From the NCBI GenBank assembly GCA_021770785.1, contig JAETQH010000021.1, forward strand, positions 1 to 64,000: a stretch of 64,000 nucleotides of DNA. The letters run 5' to 3'. Every line of letters begins with the position of its first letter. The first letter of the stretch is position 1. Below are positions 1 to 8,364 of the stretch, piece by piece. This stretch comes from Lachnospiraceae bacterium (GTDB lineage Bacteria > Bacillota > Clostridia > Lachnospirales > Lachnospiraceae). Position numbers and translations under genes: made by a program. The notes under the pieces were generated by a model. That model saw only the letters and a list, made by a program, of their open reading frames with translations, did no database searches and was not told where the DNA came from.

Positions 1-1767
1 GCCATTGGTTTTTGCACCAAGGGAGAATGCTTTGTCACCGTAGGTTTTGGTAATATTCTTTGCTGTAATGGTCTGTTTACTTTTTTCCGGCTCTTTATCC
101 GGTGTCTCAGATGGTTTTACGGTAACGGTAATTACCTTTTCTGCTGCTTTACAATTTGCTGTTTCGGATGCCGTGATGGTAATGTGGGCTGTTCCTGCAC
201 TTACCAAAGTTACAGTTCCGTTTTCTGCTATTGCTGCAACAGATGGATCGTCAGATACATAGGTGAAGGTGCCATCTCCGTCTACTGTTGCATTCAAAGG
301 AAATGCTACATCTCCCAAAGTTTTGGTAATATCGGATGCCGTGATGGTCTGGGCTTTTTTCTCAACGGTAACGGTAATTACCTTTTCCGCTGCTTTATAA
401 TTTGCTGTTTCGGATGCCGTGATGGTGATGTGGGCTGTTCCTGCTCCGGTCAGTGTTATATTTCCTGCTGAATCTACCTTTGCTACTGCTTTGTTGTCGG
501 AGACATAGCTTAACACACCGTCTCCGTCTGTCACTGCACCGATAGAAAATGTGCTGTCACCATAGGTCTTGGTGATGTTATCATTTGCTGTAACGGTCTG
601 TGTAACTTTTCCTCCGATGTATCTATACGTAATACCATTTTCTTTTGCATAGGTTTCTGCGTAAGAATCTTTTACACAAAAAACAGTTATATTTCCGCAC
701 CATTCAAGTGCACCCTTTCCTATGCTCATTACACTGGCTGGTATTGTGATATTATTCAAAAAAGCGCAGCGAAAAAATGCAGAATCTCCTATGCTTTGCA
801 CGCTGTCTGGTATTATAATATTAGTAAAGCTATTGTAATAAAATGCAGAATCTCCTATACTTTGCACACTGGCTGGTATTGTGATATCTGTTAAAGCAAG
901 GCACCTCGAAACAGCATATTCTCCTATGAATTCCACACTGTCTGGTATAATTAATTCTCCTGCTTTTCCACCTGGGCATCGTATCAAAGTTCTCTTGTTT
1001 TTATCATATAATATCCCATTTTCTGATGTATAAGTTGGATTTTTTTCTGACACATTTATTGCTGTTAAACCGTAACAATGCCCAAAAGTATTTTTTCCAA
1101 TCCTTTCCACACTGTCTGGCATCGTTATACTGTTTAAAACATCACAGCCCATAAAAGCTGTCTCTCCTAAACATTCCACACTGCCTGGTATAATTAATTC
1201 TCCTGTTTTTCCACCTGGACATTGTATCAAAGTTCTCTTGTTTTTATCATATAATATCCCATTTTCTGATGTATAGTTTACATTTTCTTTTGAGACATTT
1301 ATTGCTGTTAAGCTGTTACAAAAATAAAAAGCGTCATCTCCAATACTCGTCACATTGGTTGGGATTGTAATACTGGCCAAGTTACTACAATTGCCAAAAG
1401 CATATTCTCCAATACTTGTCATACTATCGGGGATTGTAATACTGGTCAAACCACTACAGCCATAAAAAGCGTTATCTCCAATACTCGTCACTCCATCCGG
1501 TATCGTCACATCTCCACCAGCCCCGGTGTACTTAGTCAGCACCCCATCTTTAATCACAAACTCATTCTCGTCCGCCTCAGCACTCTTTACCTCTTCCTCT
1601 GCCGTTACCGCTTCTTCCTCATCCCCCTGTCTCCCAGTCTCCTCAATCATCAACTGCTCCGCCGGGAACTCTTTCGGCACTTCGGCTCCCATAACTCCCG
1701 CCGGGCTGATACTGCCAACCAACAACGCCGTTGTCAGAACCCCTGCCAGCAATTTTTTTCTTCTCAT
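1..1767 (-). CDS. Secreted BspA-like leucine-rich-repeat / Ig-like repeat surface protein (C-terminus outside window)
   Basis: The reading frame is open from 1767 to the window edge (589 codons seen), so the C-terminus and any anchor are missing. It begins with a signal peptide (MRRKKLLAGVLTTALLVGS, cleavage probably near GVMGAEV). An acidic linker follows, then several BspA/TpLRR-type repeats of the form SIGDNAFYGCSGLTSITIP, and then at least three Ig-like/bacterial-adhesin-like repeats (AHITITASETANYKAAEKV and relatives). I chose ATG 1767 over in-frame ATG 1773 because AGTGAGG sits 8 nt upstream of 1767. By family this is a surface or secreted protein for adhesion or glycan interaction. Two stretches are near-duplicates at DNA level (about 948-1050 and 1193-1290), pointing to recent repeat expansion. 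The ORF track omitted it because it runs off the edge. Confidence 0.9.
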   Translation of the reverse strand, partial: MRRKKLLAGVLTTALLVGSISPAGVMGAEVPKEFPAEQLMIEETGRQGDEEEAVTAEEEVKSAEADENEFVIKDGVLTKYTGAGGDVTIPDGVTSIGDNAFYGCSGLTSITIPDSMTSIGEYAFGNCSNLASITIPTNVTSIGDDAFYFCNSLTAINVSKENVNYTSENGILYDKNKRTLIQCPGGKTGELIIPGSVECLGETAFMGCDVLNSITMPDSVERIGKNTFGHCYGLTAINVSEKNPTYTSENGILYDKNKRTLIRCPGGKAGELIIPDSVEFIGEYAVSRCLALTDITIPASVQSIGDSAFYYNSFTNIIIPDSVQSIGDSAFFRCAFLNNITIPASVMSIGKGALEWCGNITVFCVKDSYAETYAKENGITYRYIGGKVTQTVTANDNITKTYGDSTFSIGAVTDGDGVLSYVSDNKAVAKVDSAGNITLTGAGTAHITITASETANYKAAEKVITVTVEKKAQTITASDITKTLGDVAFPLNATVDGDGTFTYVSDDPSVAAIAENGTVTLVSAGTAHITITASETANCKAAEKVITVTVKPSETPDKEPEKSKQTITAKNITKTYGDKAFSLGAKTNG

Positions 1768-1890
1768 AAACATTTCCTCACTTTCTTCCGTAAAATAAAA
1801 ATTCCTATAAACAAATTATCACTCATTCTTGCGGCGTTTTCAATCAATCTAGATAAATTATACCTTCCTGTCTCATGCTTCCTATTTACC

Positions 1891-1929
1891 AAAAAAAGAC
1901 CGCATAGCATTTCTGCCACACAGTCTTTT
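1891..1929 (-). terminator. Intrinsic terminator downstream of yebC
   Basis: Read on the minus strand, AAAGACTGTGTGGCA and TGCTATGCGGTCTTT form a 15-bp stem (some G-U pairs) closed by a GAAA tetraloop and followed by seven T residues. It lies about 140 nt past the yebC stop. The opposite strand also ends in TTTT, so weak bidirectional use is possible. Confidence 0.9.
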
Positions 1930-1959
1930 CCTTAAATCCCAATCTTCAGTTTTCACCTG

Positions 1960-2005
1960 ATATAGGAGACCTATAGAAAACGCAAAAAACATTGCGTTTC
2001 CTATA
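1960..2005. other. Hairpin cluster in the 301-nt gap between the BspA-like gene and yebC
   Basis: The gene-free stretch 1768-2068 holds the terminator at 1891-1929 and, nearer yebC, a second dyad: TATAGAAAACGCAA (from 1972) pairs with TTGCGTTTCCTATA (to 2005) around a short loop. A smaller TATAGG/CCTATA dyad overlaps its left arm. On the minus strand this structure would lie between the yebC stop and the terminator. I see no ORF here. The promoter of the BspA-like gene should also lie in 1768-1890 but no convincing boxes were found. Confidence 0.5.
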
Positions 2006-2068
2006 TAAATTAACCTGCCAGGTTTACCCCTGAACTGCCGCAAAACCGACAAGCTTTTTTTCCATCAA

Positions 2069-2797
2069 CTACTCGTCCCAGTTATGATAAACTTCCTGCA
2101 CGTCGTCATCCTCATCCAGTAAATCAAGGATACGGTTAATGTTCGTCAAATCCTCTTCCGCAGTCAGCTCCACATAGTTCTGCGGCAGCATCGTCACTTC
2201 CGCCTGCGCCATGGCAACCTTCTGTTCCTCTAAGGCACTTCTGACTGCCTCAAAATCCTCTGGTGTTGTCAATACCTCAAAGCTGTCCTCCTCCTCGGAG
2301 AAATCCTCTGCGCCTGCATCAAGGGCTGTCATCATCAAATCGTCTGCCTCCATCTCGCAGTCCTCTTTGGCAATGATAATCTGACCTTTCTCGTCAAACA
2401 TATAAGACACGCAGCCCTGGGTGCCGATGCTTCCGTGACCCTTGGTGAACGCGTTTCTCACATTTGCAGCGGTACGGTTTTTGTTATCGGTTAAGCATTT
2501 TACAATGATAGCGGTTCCACTGGGGCCGTAGCCTTCGTATGTACAATACTCGTAATTGACATTGCCACCTTCTCCGGCTGCCTTTTTAATACCACGTTCA
2601 ATGGTGTCGTTAGGCATGTTGTTGGATTTTGCCTTTGCGATTACCTGTGCCAGCTTAAAGTTGTTTGCCGGGTCCGGTCCGCCCTCTTTAACTGCCACCG
2701 CAATCTCCCTGCCGATGATGGTAAAGATTTTTCCCTTGGCGGCATCGTTTTTCTCTTTCTTATGTTTAATATTGGCGAATTTTGAATGTCCTGACAT
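2069..2797 (-). CDS. yebC: YebC/PmpR family protein
   Basis: A 242-aa protein of typical family length with the conserved N-terminus MSGHSKFANIKHKKEKNDAAKGKIF and the SNMPNDTIERGIKKAAGEG and GYGPSGTAIIV motifs of the YebC/TACO1 family. The family was first described as a transcriptional regulator (PmpR). Later work links it to translation of difficult, proline-rich stretches; which role applies here is not shown by the sequence. The C-terminus is acidic (LDEDDDVQEVYHNWDE). It has its own promoter upstream and terminator downstream, so it is probably monocistronic. The start is supported by AAGAGGAAAAGG just upstream of ATG. Confidence 0.95.
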   Translation of the reverse strand: MSGHSKFANIKHKKEKNDAAKGKIFTIIGREIAVAVKEGGPDPANNFKLAQVIAKAKSNNMPNDTIERGIKKAAGEGGNVNYEYCTYEGYGPSGTAIIVKCLTDNKNRTAANVRNAFTKGHGSIGTQGCVSYMFDEKGQIIIAKEDCEMEADDLMMTALDAGAEDFSEEEDSFEVLTTPEDFEAVRSALEEQKVAMAQAEVTMLPQNYVELTAEEDLTNINRILDLLDEDDDVQEVYHNWDE

Positions 2798-2848
2798 AAC
2801 CTTTTCCTCTTTTCCAAATTTATTATTCTCTGTTCAAAAATACGATTT

Positions 2849-2877
2849 ATTTTATCATTTTTTCCTTATTCCTGCAA
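2849..2877 (-). promoter_or_regulatory. Candidate sigma-A promoter of yebC
   Basis: On the minus strand, TTGCAG and TAAAAT are separated by 17 nt, about 50 nt upstream of the yebC start. Read by eye only. Confidence 0.5.
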
Positions 2878-2917
2878 GTCCTCACTTAGGCAGGAATGCA
2901 AAATTTCCGTAACCCTG

Positions 2918-3018
2918 CAGGTTATGAAAGCTACAGGCAATTAGCTGCTTTCGTAAAATGGGTGAAGCTCTTGCAAAACTTTACAGGCTATGAAAGCTAC
3001 AGGCAATTAGCTGCTTTC
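2918..3018. repeat. 35-nt direct repeat straddling the 3' end of the CNNM/CBS gene
   Basis: CAGGTTATGAAAGCTACAGG... (2918-2952) recurs at 2984-3018 with 34 of 35 identical positions, 66 nt apart. The second copy contains the last codons and stop (3007-3009) of the CNNM/CBS gene; the first lies in the spacer downstream of that stop. Each copy contains a GAAAGC...GCTTTC dyad, so both could form a hairpin. The intervening sequence is not duplicated. Confidence 0.85.
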
Positions 3019-4368
3019 TTCCTGCGGGCTGTCGCTTTCCTCTGCGCTGTTTTCCTCCGGAAGCTTTGTCACCTTTACGGTGCGTATCATTTTATTTTCC
3101 ACGGAAAGGATTTCAAAAAGATATCCGTACGCCGTAGTGGAAAACACCTCGTCCTCGTTTGGAATTTTATCAATCAGGGATATGAGGAAACCGTTTAAGG
3201 TCTCAAAATCATCTTCCTTCACATCCTCTTCCTCGATGCCTAAGGCTTCTAACACATCCTCAAACTCTGCCATGCCGTCCATGCGGAAGCTTTCGTCCGG
3301 CAGTCTCACAATCATCTGCTGTTCTTCATCATGCTCGTCCTCGATATTGCCCACGATTTCCTCTAAAATATCTTCCATGGTAACAATACCGGAAGTCTGC
3401 CCGTATTCGTCCACTACGATGGTCATGTGGCTTTTGGCATTCTGCATCATGGCAAACAGCACGTTGATATTTCTGGTTTCAGGGATAAAATCCACTTCGC
3501 TGATAAGCCCGTCAATCTCCCGAATGGGCTTTTCTAGCAGCTCCGTCCGCTGGCACATACATAAGGCTTCCCGGATATGCAGTACACCAATCACGTTATC
3601 TATGGTTTCCTCATAAACCGGAAAACGGGAATAATTATTTTCCATCAATACCGGAAGAATGTCCGAAAATTTTAAGGAACAGTCAAGCGCCACTAAATTT
3701 TTCCGGTGGGTCATAATGTCCTTTGCCTCTTTGTCTCCAAATTCAAAAATATTATGTATCATCTCTGCTTCACTGGCAAGGAGTACGCCCTGTTCATGCA
3801 CTTCCTTCACCATGGAGATAATCTCTTCCTCCGTCACATCATCCGTATCACTCAGCGGGTCTACGCCGAAAATTCTTGACAGTAGGTTGGCAATGGCATT
3901 CGTCAGAAAAATGACGGGATAGAAAACCAATTCCACTGTGCGGACAATCCGCACTAACTGCAGCGCCCAGCTTTCCGGTTTCCGGGCTGCCACCTTTTCC
4001 GGCGTATAAATGCCGAAAATTAGCACCAGAAGAATAAGTGCTGCAAAAATCAGAATATCCGCCAGTATGGAAATTCCCGCTCCCACCTCCCCTTTCAGGA
4101 AACATGCTTTCCAGAGAGGCACCTGATAAAAGCCCAGTATCATGTGGGCCGTTAAGATAAGCAGCTGGCACACATGCCGGTAACGGTCCGTTTTGTCTGT
4201 ATATTTTAATAACAGGGCAGCTCTGGTATCGCCATCCTTCGCCAGCTTTTCCACTGACGTTTCGTTTAAATTTTCCATTGCCGCAATAAAACCAAAAATA
4301 ATAAAATCCAGCAGAATTAACGCTGCAAATACCAGAATGCCCATAGTGGGACTGACGCCGTCGTCCAT
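3007..4368 (-). CDS. CNNM-domain / CBS-pair / CorC_HlyC membrane protein (hemolysin-C-like, divalent cation transport family)
   Basis: A 453-aa protein with the family layout. The N-terminal CNNM (DUF21) region has about four hydrophobic segments over residues 8-165 (from MGILVFAALILLDFIIFGF). A tandem CBS pair follows at about 195-320 (DIMTHRKNLVALD, RFPVYEETIDNVIGVLHI, MTIVVDEYGQTSGIVTMED), then the CorC_HlyC domain at about 335-425. Homologues are linked to Mg2+ or other cation efflux; some are annotated as hemolysins without good evidence. It lies 95 nt downstream of the endoA-like gene on the same strand and may belong to the nnr-alr-endoA operon. AAGGAGAG about 10 nt before ATG 4368 supports the start. 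The tail is rich in Glu and Ser. Confidence 0.9.
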   Translation of the reverse strand: MDDGVSPTMGILVFAALILLDFIIFGFIAAMENLNETSVEKLAKDGDTRAALLLKYTDKTDRYRHVCQLLILTAHMILGFYQVPLWKACFLKGEVGAGISILADILIFAALILLVLIFGIYTPEKVAARKPESWALQLVRIVRTVELVFYPVIFLTNAIANLLSRIFGVDPLSDTDDVTEEEIISMVKEVHEQGVLLASEAEMIHNIFEFGDKEAKDIMTHRKNLVALDCSLKFSDILPVLMENNYSRFPVYEETIDNVIGVLHIREALCMCQRTELLEKPIREIDGLISEVDFIPETRNINVLFAMMQNAKSHMTIVVDEYGQTSGIVTMEDILEEIVGNIEDEHDEEQQMIVRLPDESFRMDGMAEFEDVLEALGIEEEDVKEDDFETLNGFLISLIDKIPNEDEVFSTTAYGYLFEILSVENKMIRTVKVTKLPEENSAEESDSPQEESS

Positions 4369-4463
4369 AAATAATTACTCTCCTTTTTCCTTTGTTAGGT
4401 TGAAGCTGTCTGCTATAAAACATCTGGAATCATACCATTTTCCGCCATATTCGTCAAGTTTTC

Positions 4464-4811
4464 CTATGTATATAATTCCAGACTGATTTCCAGTGCCTTA
4501 TCAATTTTCACCAAAATCTGATTGTCTAAGTGACATACTTTATCTTTCAGCCGCTTCTTATCAATGGTGCGAAGCTGCTCTAACAGAACCACCGAATCCT
4601 TTACCAAATCGTATTTTCTGCTGTCCAGCTCCACATGGGTCGGCAGCTTTGCTTTATTCATCTGGGATGTGATTGCCGCACAGATTACCGTAGGGCTGTG
4701 ACGGTTTCCCACATCATTCTGTATAATCAGAACAGGCCGTACTCCTCCCTGCTCCGAACCAATCACCGGCCTTAAGTCGGCATAAAAAATATCACCGCGT
4801 CGAATTACCAT
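4464..4811 (-). CDS. ndoA: EndoA/MazF-family endoribonuclease without an adjacent antitoxin
   Basis: Starting at the second Met ([13 protein letters not shown]) gives 115 aa, matching Bacillus EndoA (NdoA) in length and sequence pattern: [47 protein letters not shown]. The track start at 4856 adds 15 residues and is unlikely; GGAG and GGAAAG lie within the correct region before ATG 4811. The protein is an ACA-type or related mRNA interferase by family. In Bacillus the antitoxin gene ndoAI sits between alr and ndoA. Here the 85-nt gap between the alr stop and this start has no room for it, and no antitoxin-like ORF is visible nearby. It is co-directional with alr and probably in the same operon. 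Confidence 0.92.
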   Translation of the reverse strand: MVIRRGDIFYADLRPVIGSEQGGVRPVLIIQNDVGNRHSPTVICAAITSQMNKAKLPTHVELDSRKYDLVKDSVVLLEQLRTIDKKRLKDKVCHLDNQILVKIDKALEISLELYT

Positions 4812-4896
4812 ATACTTTCCACTCCATATTATTTCTATTTCAGATAGATTTTCCATCTAGGGATAGTATTGCCAATTTTACCGGGTGTATTCCATT

Positions 4897-6066
4897 TTAC
4901 TCGGAAAAATGGTCTTTCGTACCAATGATTTTTCCCTTGTGCACGAAAACCCGCGGAATCCGCTTACCTAAGTCACAGACAAACTCATAATTGAAACGCC
5001 CGGAAAGCGCCCCCACCTCCTCCATGGTGATGGTCTCCTCACCGTCACTGCCGATAAGGATTACCTCGTCTCCGTTTTTTACATCGGGAATGTCCGTTAC
5101 GTCCACCATAAACTGGTCCATGCAGACCCTTCCCCGGATAGGTGCTCGTTTTCCGTGAATCAGCACGTCTCCTTTATTGGAAAGGGAACGGGCGTAACCG
5201 TCGGCGTAACCCACCGGAATGGTGGCTATTTTCCGTTTCTCTGTGGTGACATATGTACCGCCATAGCTGATGGCGCGGTCTGCTTCTAATTCCTTCACAT
5301 AGGCAACGTGGGTGATTAAGGAGAGTGCCGGCTTGATGTCAATTTTTGCCCGATCCACTTCCTCCGAAGGCCACAGGCCGTAAAGCGTGATTCCCGCCCG
5401 CACCAAATCCATATTTGCCTCCGGCACCTCCACAATGCCGGCACTGTTGGAACAGTGATGGATGGGAATGGTAACCCCTTTTTCCTCTAACAGGGCAATC
5501 ATATTCTCAAACAGTTCAATCTGACGGTAAGTTGGCTTCTTATCCGTCTCATCCGCCTTTGCAAAATGCGTAAAAATCCCCTCCACCATAATATGCGGCA
5601 GTCTCGCTAAATGTACCATTTCCTCTGCCGCTTCTTCCGTCACCTGATAACCGATACGGCCCATGCCTGTGTCGATGGCAAAATGGATTTTACAGTCCAT
5701 GCCGATTTTTTCCGCCGCCGCAGAAAGCTCTTCCGCCATTTCTCTGGTAAATACGGTAGGCCGGATTTCCGCCCGAATCATATCCTCGTACTGGTCCGGA
5801 AACGCATAGCCTAAAATGAGAATGGGCTTTTTGATGCCGTGGTTGCGTAAAATCAGCCCTTCTTCCACGGTTGCCACCGCATAGCCATAAAGATAATCCA
5901 GAGAATCAATAGTTTCCGCAATCTCTACTGCTCCGTGGCCATAGCCGTCCGCCTTTATTACCGCCATAATTTTGGTATCTTCGGAAATATTGTTCCGCAT
6001 TGCCTCCATATTGTACAACACGGCATCTAAATCAATTTCTGCATATACTCTACTGTATCTGTTCAT
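4897..6066 (-). CDS. alr: Alanine racemase
   Basis: A 389-aa fold-type III PLP enzyme interconverting L- and D-alanine for peptidoglycan. The PLP lysine is K38 in AVIKADGYGHG. The catalytic tyrosine is in AISYGGTY in the C-terminal half, and MGRIGYQ and CMDQFMVDVTD are also family-conserved. The ATG overlaps the TGA of nnr by 4 nt (ATGA), so translation is coupled. Length is normal and no residue looks missing. Confidence 0.97.
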   Translation of the reverse strand: MNRYSRVYAEIDLDAVLYNMEAMRNNISEDTKIMAVIKADGYGHGAVEIAETIDSLDYLYGYAVATVEEGLILRNHGIKKPILILGYAFPDQYEDMIRAEIRPTVFTREMAEELSAAAEKIGMDCKIHFAIDTGMGRIGYQVTEEAAEEMVHLARLPHIMVEGIFTHFAKADETDKKPTYRQIELFENMIALLEEKGVTIPIHHCSNSAGIVEVPEANMDLVRAGITLYGLWPSEEVDRAKIDIKPALSLITHVAYVKELEADRAISYGGTYVTTEKRKIATIPVGYADGYARSLSNKGDVLIHGKRAPIRGRVCMDQFMVDVTDIPDVKNGDEVILIGSDGEETITMEEVGALSGRFNYEFVCDLGKRIPRVFVHKGKIIGTKDHFSE

Positions 6067-7589
6067 TTTGCCTGTTCCTTTCTGTCCTGCACATCCTCTG
6101 TTTCCCTTGTTATCAGGCAGATTCCCTCGGTCAAATCAGATGCCATCATACTCCGGCAGCCTGTTTTTTCCCTAATTGCATCCCCTGCTTTTCCATGAAG
6201 GAATACACCGAGAGGTGCCGCCGCCTCCGGGGACATTCCCTGCGCCAGCAGGGAACCGATAATACCACTTAACACGTCACCGCTGCCCGCCGTTGCCATG
6301 CCGTGGTTTCCGGAAAGATTAAGATAGGTCTGCCCATCCGGGACTGCCGTAACGGTATGTTCATCCTTCAATACACATATTACATTATATTGCCCTGCGA
6401 AGGCTTCTGCAACTTCTATTAAGTGTGTTTGTATCTCAGAAATGTGTTTCCCTGTCAACCGGCTCATCTCTCCTAAATGGGGTGTGAGAATCAGCCTTGC
6501 CTGGCTATGTAGCAGCAAGCTGCTGTCCTTTGCCGCCAAATTCAGGGCATCCGCATCTAAAAGCACCGGAACTTCCGCTTGCGCAAGCACTGCTTTTAAC
6601 AGCTGCTCCGCGGCCTCCGATGTACCGATGCCGGGGCCTAACACCACGGCGTCCGCCCACTGCAGCGCCGCTGTCAGTTGTGTTTCCTTCGGTTTTTCTT
6701 TCGGGTAGGTAGTTAGCACAGCCTCCGGCAACACCGACTGAATAATCGTTCTGTTTTCCTCCGGCGTCATAATGCGCACCAATCCACAGCCCGCCCTATA
6801 GGCGGCTCCTCCGCAGAGGCAGGCGGCCCCCGCCATATTGACGCTGCCGGCAATCACCAGAAGTTTACCGTAGGTTCCCTTATTAGAATGGCTCTTCCGT
6901 TCCGGCAGCCGGGCAAGGTCTGCGTCCTCTAACGCCGCCGTCTTCGGCTTTGCGCCGAACCAGCTTTCTTCGGGAATCCCGATATCTGTCACAATCACTT
7001 TTCCGGAGTATTCGTTTCCGGGAAAAAGATACATGCCCAGCTTACCGTAGGCGAAGGTAATGGTAACATCTGCCCGGAAAGCTGTGCCAAGCACCGCCCC
7101 ATTGTCCGCCGATACACCGGAGGCGATATCCACCGCATATTTTTCCCCGGAAAGACTGTTCATTTTCGTCAGCAGAGTTTCATATTCCCCCTCAATATTC
7201 CTCGATAAGCCCACGCCAAACACCGCATCGATGACGGCGGTATACGTATTTTTCTTTGGCAGCTCCGTCAAAAGCTCATAGCGGTGCGCCTTTAAAATCT
7301 GCTGCTGGCAGCGGTTCTGCTCTGAGGCTTTGGCCCGGTTTCCCACCAGCACGGCATCCACCTCATGACCTGCCTGTTTTAACAATCTTGCAATGGCGAG
7401 CCCATCCCCGCCGTTATTTCCGGTTCCGCAGACCACCAGTACTCTGGATAAATCCCCAGACAGCTTTTTCATTTCCTCCACAAAGGAAAGGGCTGCCCGC
7501 TCCATCAGCACCATGCCCGGCATATGAAGCTGCTCTATGGTGTTGGCGTCATAAGTTTTCATTTCACGGCTGTTTACAAGATATTTCAT
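6063..7589 (-). CDS. nnr: Bifunctional NAD(P)H-hydrate epimerase / ADP-dependent NAD(P)H-hydrate dehydratase
   Basis: About 508 aa with two domains. The N-terminal YjeF_N epimerase (about residues 1-210) has VVCGTGNNGGDGLAIARLL and VDIASGVSADNG. The C-terminal ribokinase-like dehydratase (about 225-500) has TPHLGEMSRLTGK and GMATAGSGDVLSG. Together they repair hydrated NADH/NADPH. The track start at 7622 adds 11 residues (MHKRRVRMEKN) that lie in a strong inverted repeat. GGAG is 6 nt before ATG 7589, so MKYLVNSREM is preferred. The stop overlaps the alr start by 4 nt. Confidence 0.93.
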   Translation of the reverse strand: MKYLVNSREMKTYDANTIEQLHMPGMVLMERAALSFVEEMKKLSGDLSRVLVVCGTGNNGGDGLAIARLLKQAGHEVDAVLVGNRAKASEQNRCQQQILKAHRYELLTELPKKNTYTAVIDAVFGVGLSRNIEGEYETLLTKMNSLSGEKYAVDIASGVSADNGAVLGTAFRADVTITFAYGKLGMYLFPGNEYSGKVIVTDIGIPEESWFGAKPKTAALEDADLARLPERKSHSNKGTYGKLLVIAGSVNMAGAACLCGGAAYRAGCGLVRIMTPEENRTIIQSVLPEAVLTTYPKEKPKETQLTAALQWADAVVLGPGIGTSEAAEQLLKAVLAQAEVPVLLDADALNLAAKDSSLLLHSQARLILTPHLGEMSRLTGKHISEIQTHLIEVAEAFAGQYNVICVLKDEHTVTAVPDGQTYLNLSGNHGMATAGSGDVLSGIIGSLLAQGMSPEAAAPLGVFLHGKAGDAIREKTGCRSMMASDLTEGICLITRETEDVQDRKEQAK

Positions 7590-7600
7590 ATTTTTCTCCA

Positions 7601-7688
7601 TGCGCACACGCCTTTTGTGCATCTCAAGTTTGGGCGTGTGCGCACAAACTTGGGGTTGAAAAAATTCCGATATATGATTTTTTCAACC
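7601..7688. repeat. Nested inverted repeats upstream of nnr
   Basis: Three dyads occur back to back. TGCGCACACGCC (7601-7612) pairs perfectly with GGCGTGTGCGCA (7633-7644). AAGTTTG (7626-7632) pairs with CAAACTT (7645-7651) around the right arm of the first, so the two are mutually exclusive. GGTTGAAAAAAT (7654-7665) pairs with ATTTTTTCAACC (7677-7688). Seen from the minus strand the last comes first, just after the 7725-8351 gene, and its U-rich arm could act as a terminator. The other two could switch between alternative folds before nnr. A related CATCTCAAGTTT...AAACTTG dyad occurs near 59215. Confidence 0.7.
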
Positions 7689-7724
7689 TTCCTCCATGGG
7701 AACGCCAAAAAGAGAGGCATCCAT

Positions 7725-8351
7725 TTATTCCGGCCCCTCTTCGTCCTCTTTTTCATACTCGTATTCGATATCAAACAAATCCAGAATTTCCATTCCAAAA
7801 ATGTCGTGCATAAATCCGTAAATCTCCCTGTTGTTGATTTCACGATTTTGTTTTTTGATGATGTTTTCCTTTAATTGTACCCGGATGTCCGCAATCCAGG
7901 CGGCAATCTCTTCCGCCTCCCGCTCGTTGGTCCTCATTTTCTCATAGCAGTACTCCATAGACAAAATCATTAATTCCTGATTCGTCTCAGAGATAAGGCG
8001 GGGCAGCTCTAACAGCCTGTCCTCGCAGTTTTCCATTTTTTCGTTGACCTCTTCCACAAGACGGCTGTTTTCCTCTAATTTTCTCGTCATAAGAGTATCG
8101 TTATTTTCCTCGTTTGCGCCGTCCATATTTTTACGGATACTGTCTAACAGGCTGCTTTTTAAATGTTTCAAATCCTTTAATTCCTGATTCACCCTGCCCT
8201 GTTCCGCCAAAAGGCCGCCTAAATTTTTTTCTGTTTCCTTAATCCGGTCTGTTTTTCCGTGAATGGCAAACAAACGATGCCACTTGGGGTCTAAAATCAG
8301 AACCGGCACCTTACGTTCCTTTAACGCCTGCCGGAATTCGTCCTCTTTCAT
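7725..8351 (-). CDS. Conserved coiled-coil protein of unknown function, downstream of rex
   Basis: A 208-aa protein I cannot assign to a named family. The middle (about residues 35-165) is strongly predicted by eye as coiled coil with Glu/Lys-rich heptads (LKDLKHLKSSLLDSIRKN, EENSRLVEEVNEKMENCEDRL). The C-terminus is acidic (FDIEYEYEKEDEEGPE). No signal peptide or membrane segment. The track starts at GTG 8360, but GGGAG lies 8 nt before ATG 8351, so MKEDEFRQAL is the better start. It starts 13 nt after the rex stop, so the two are probably co-transcribed. The C-terminal hydrophobic patch IYGFMHDIFGMEILDLFDI may be a docking element. Confidence 0.85.
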   Translation of the reverse strand: MKEDEFRQALKERKVPVLILDPKWHRLFAIHGKTDRIKETEKNLGGLLAEQGRVNQELKDLKHLKSSLLDSIRKNMDGANEENNDTLMTRKLEENSRLVEEVNEKMENCEDRLLELPRLISETNQELMILSMEYCYEKMRTNEREAEEIAAWIADIRVQLKENIIKKQNREINNREIYGFMHDIFGMEILDLFDIEYEYEKEDEEGPE

Positions 8352-8364
8352 AGACAACACTCCC

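Noticed and set aside
6000-6272. Plus-strand ORFs such as 6000-6272 and 15772-16266
   Set aside because: They are antisense or out-of-frame shadows of clear genes, with no RBS or family similarity.
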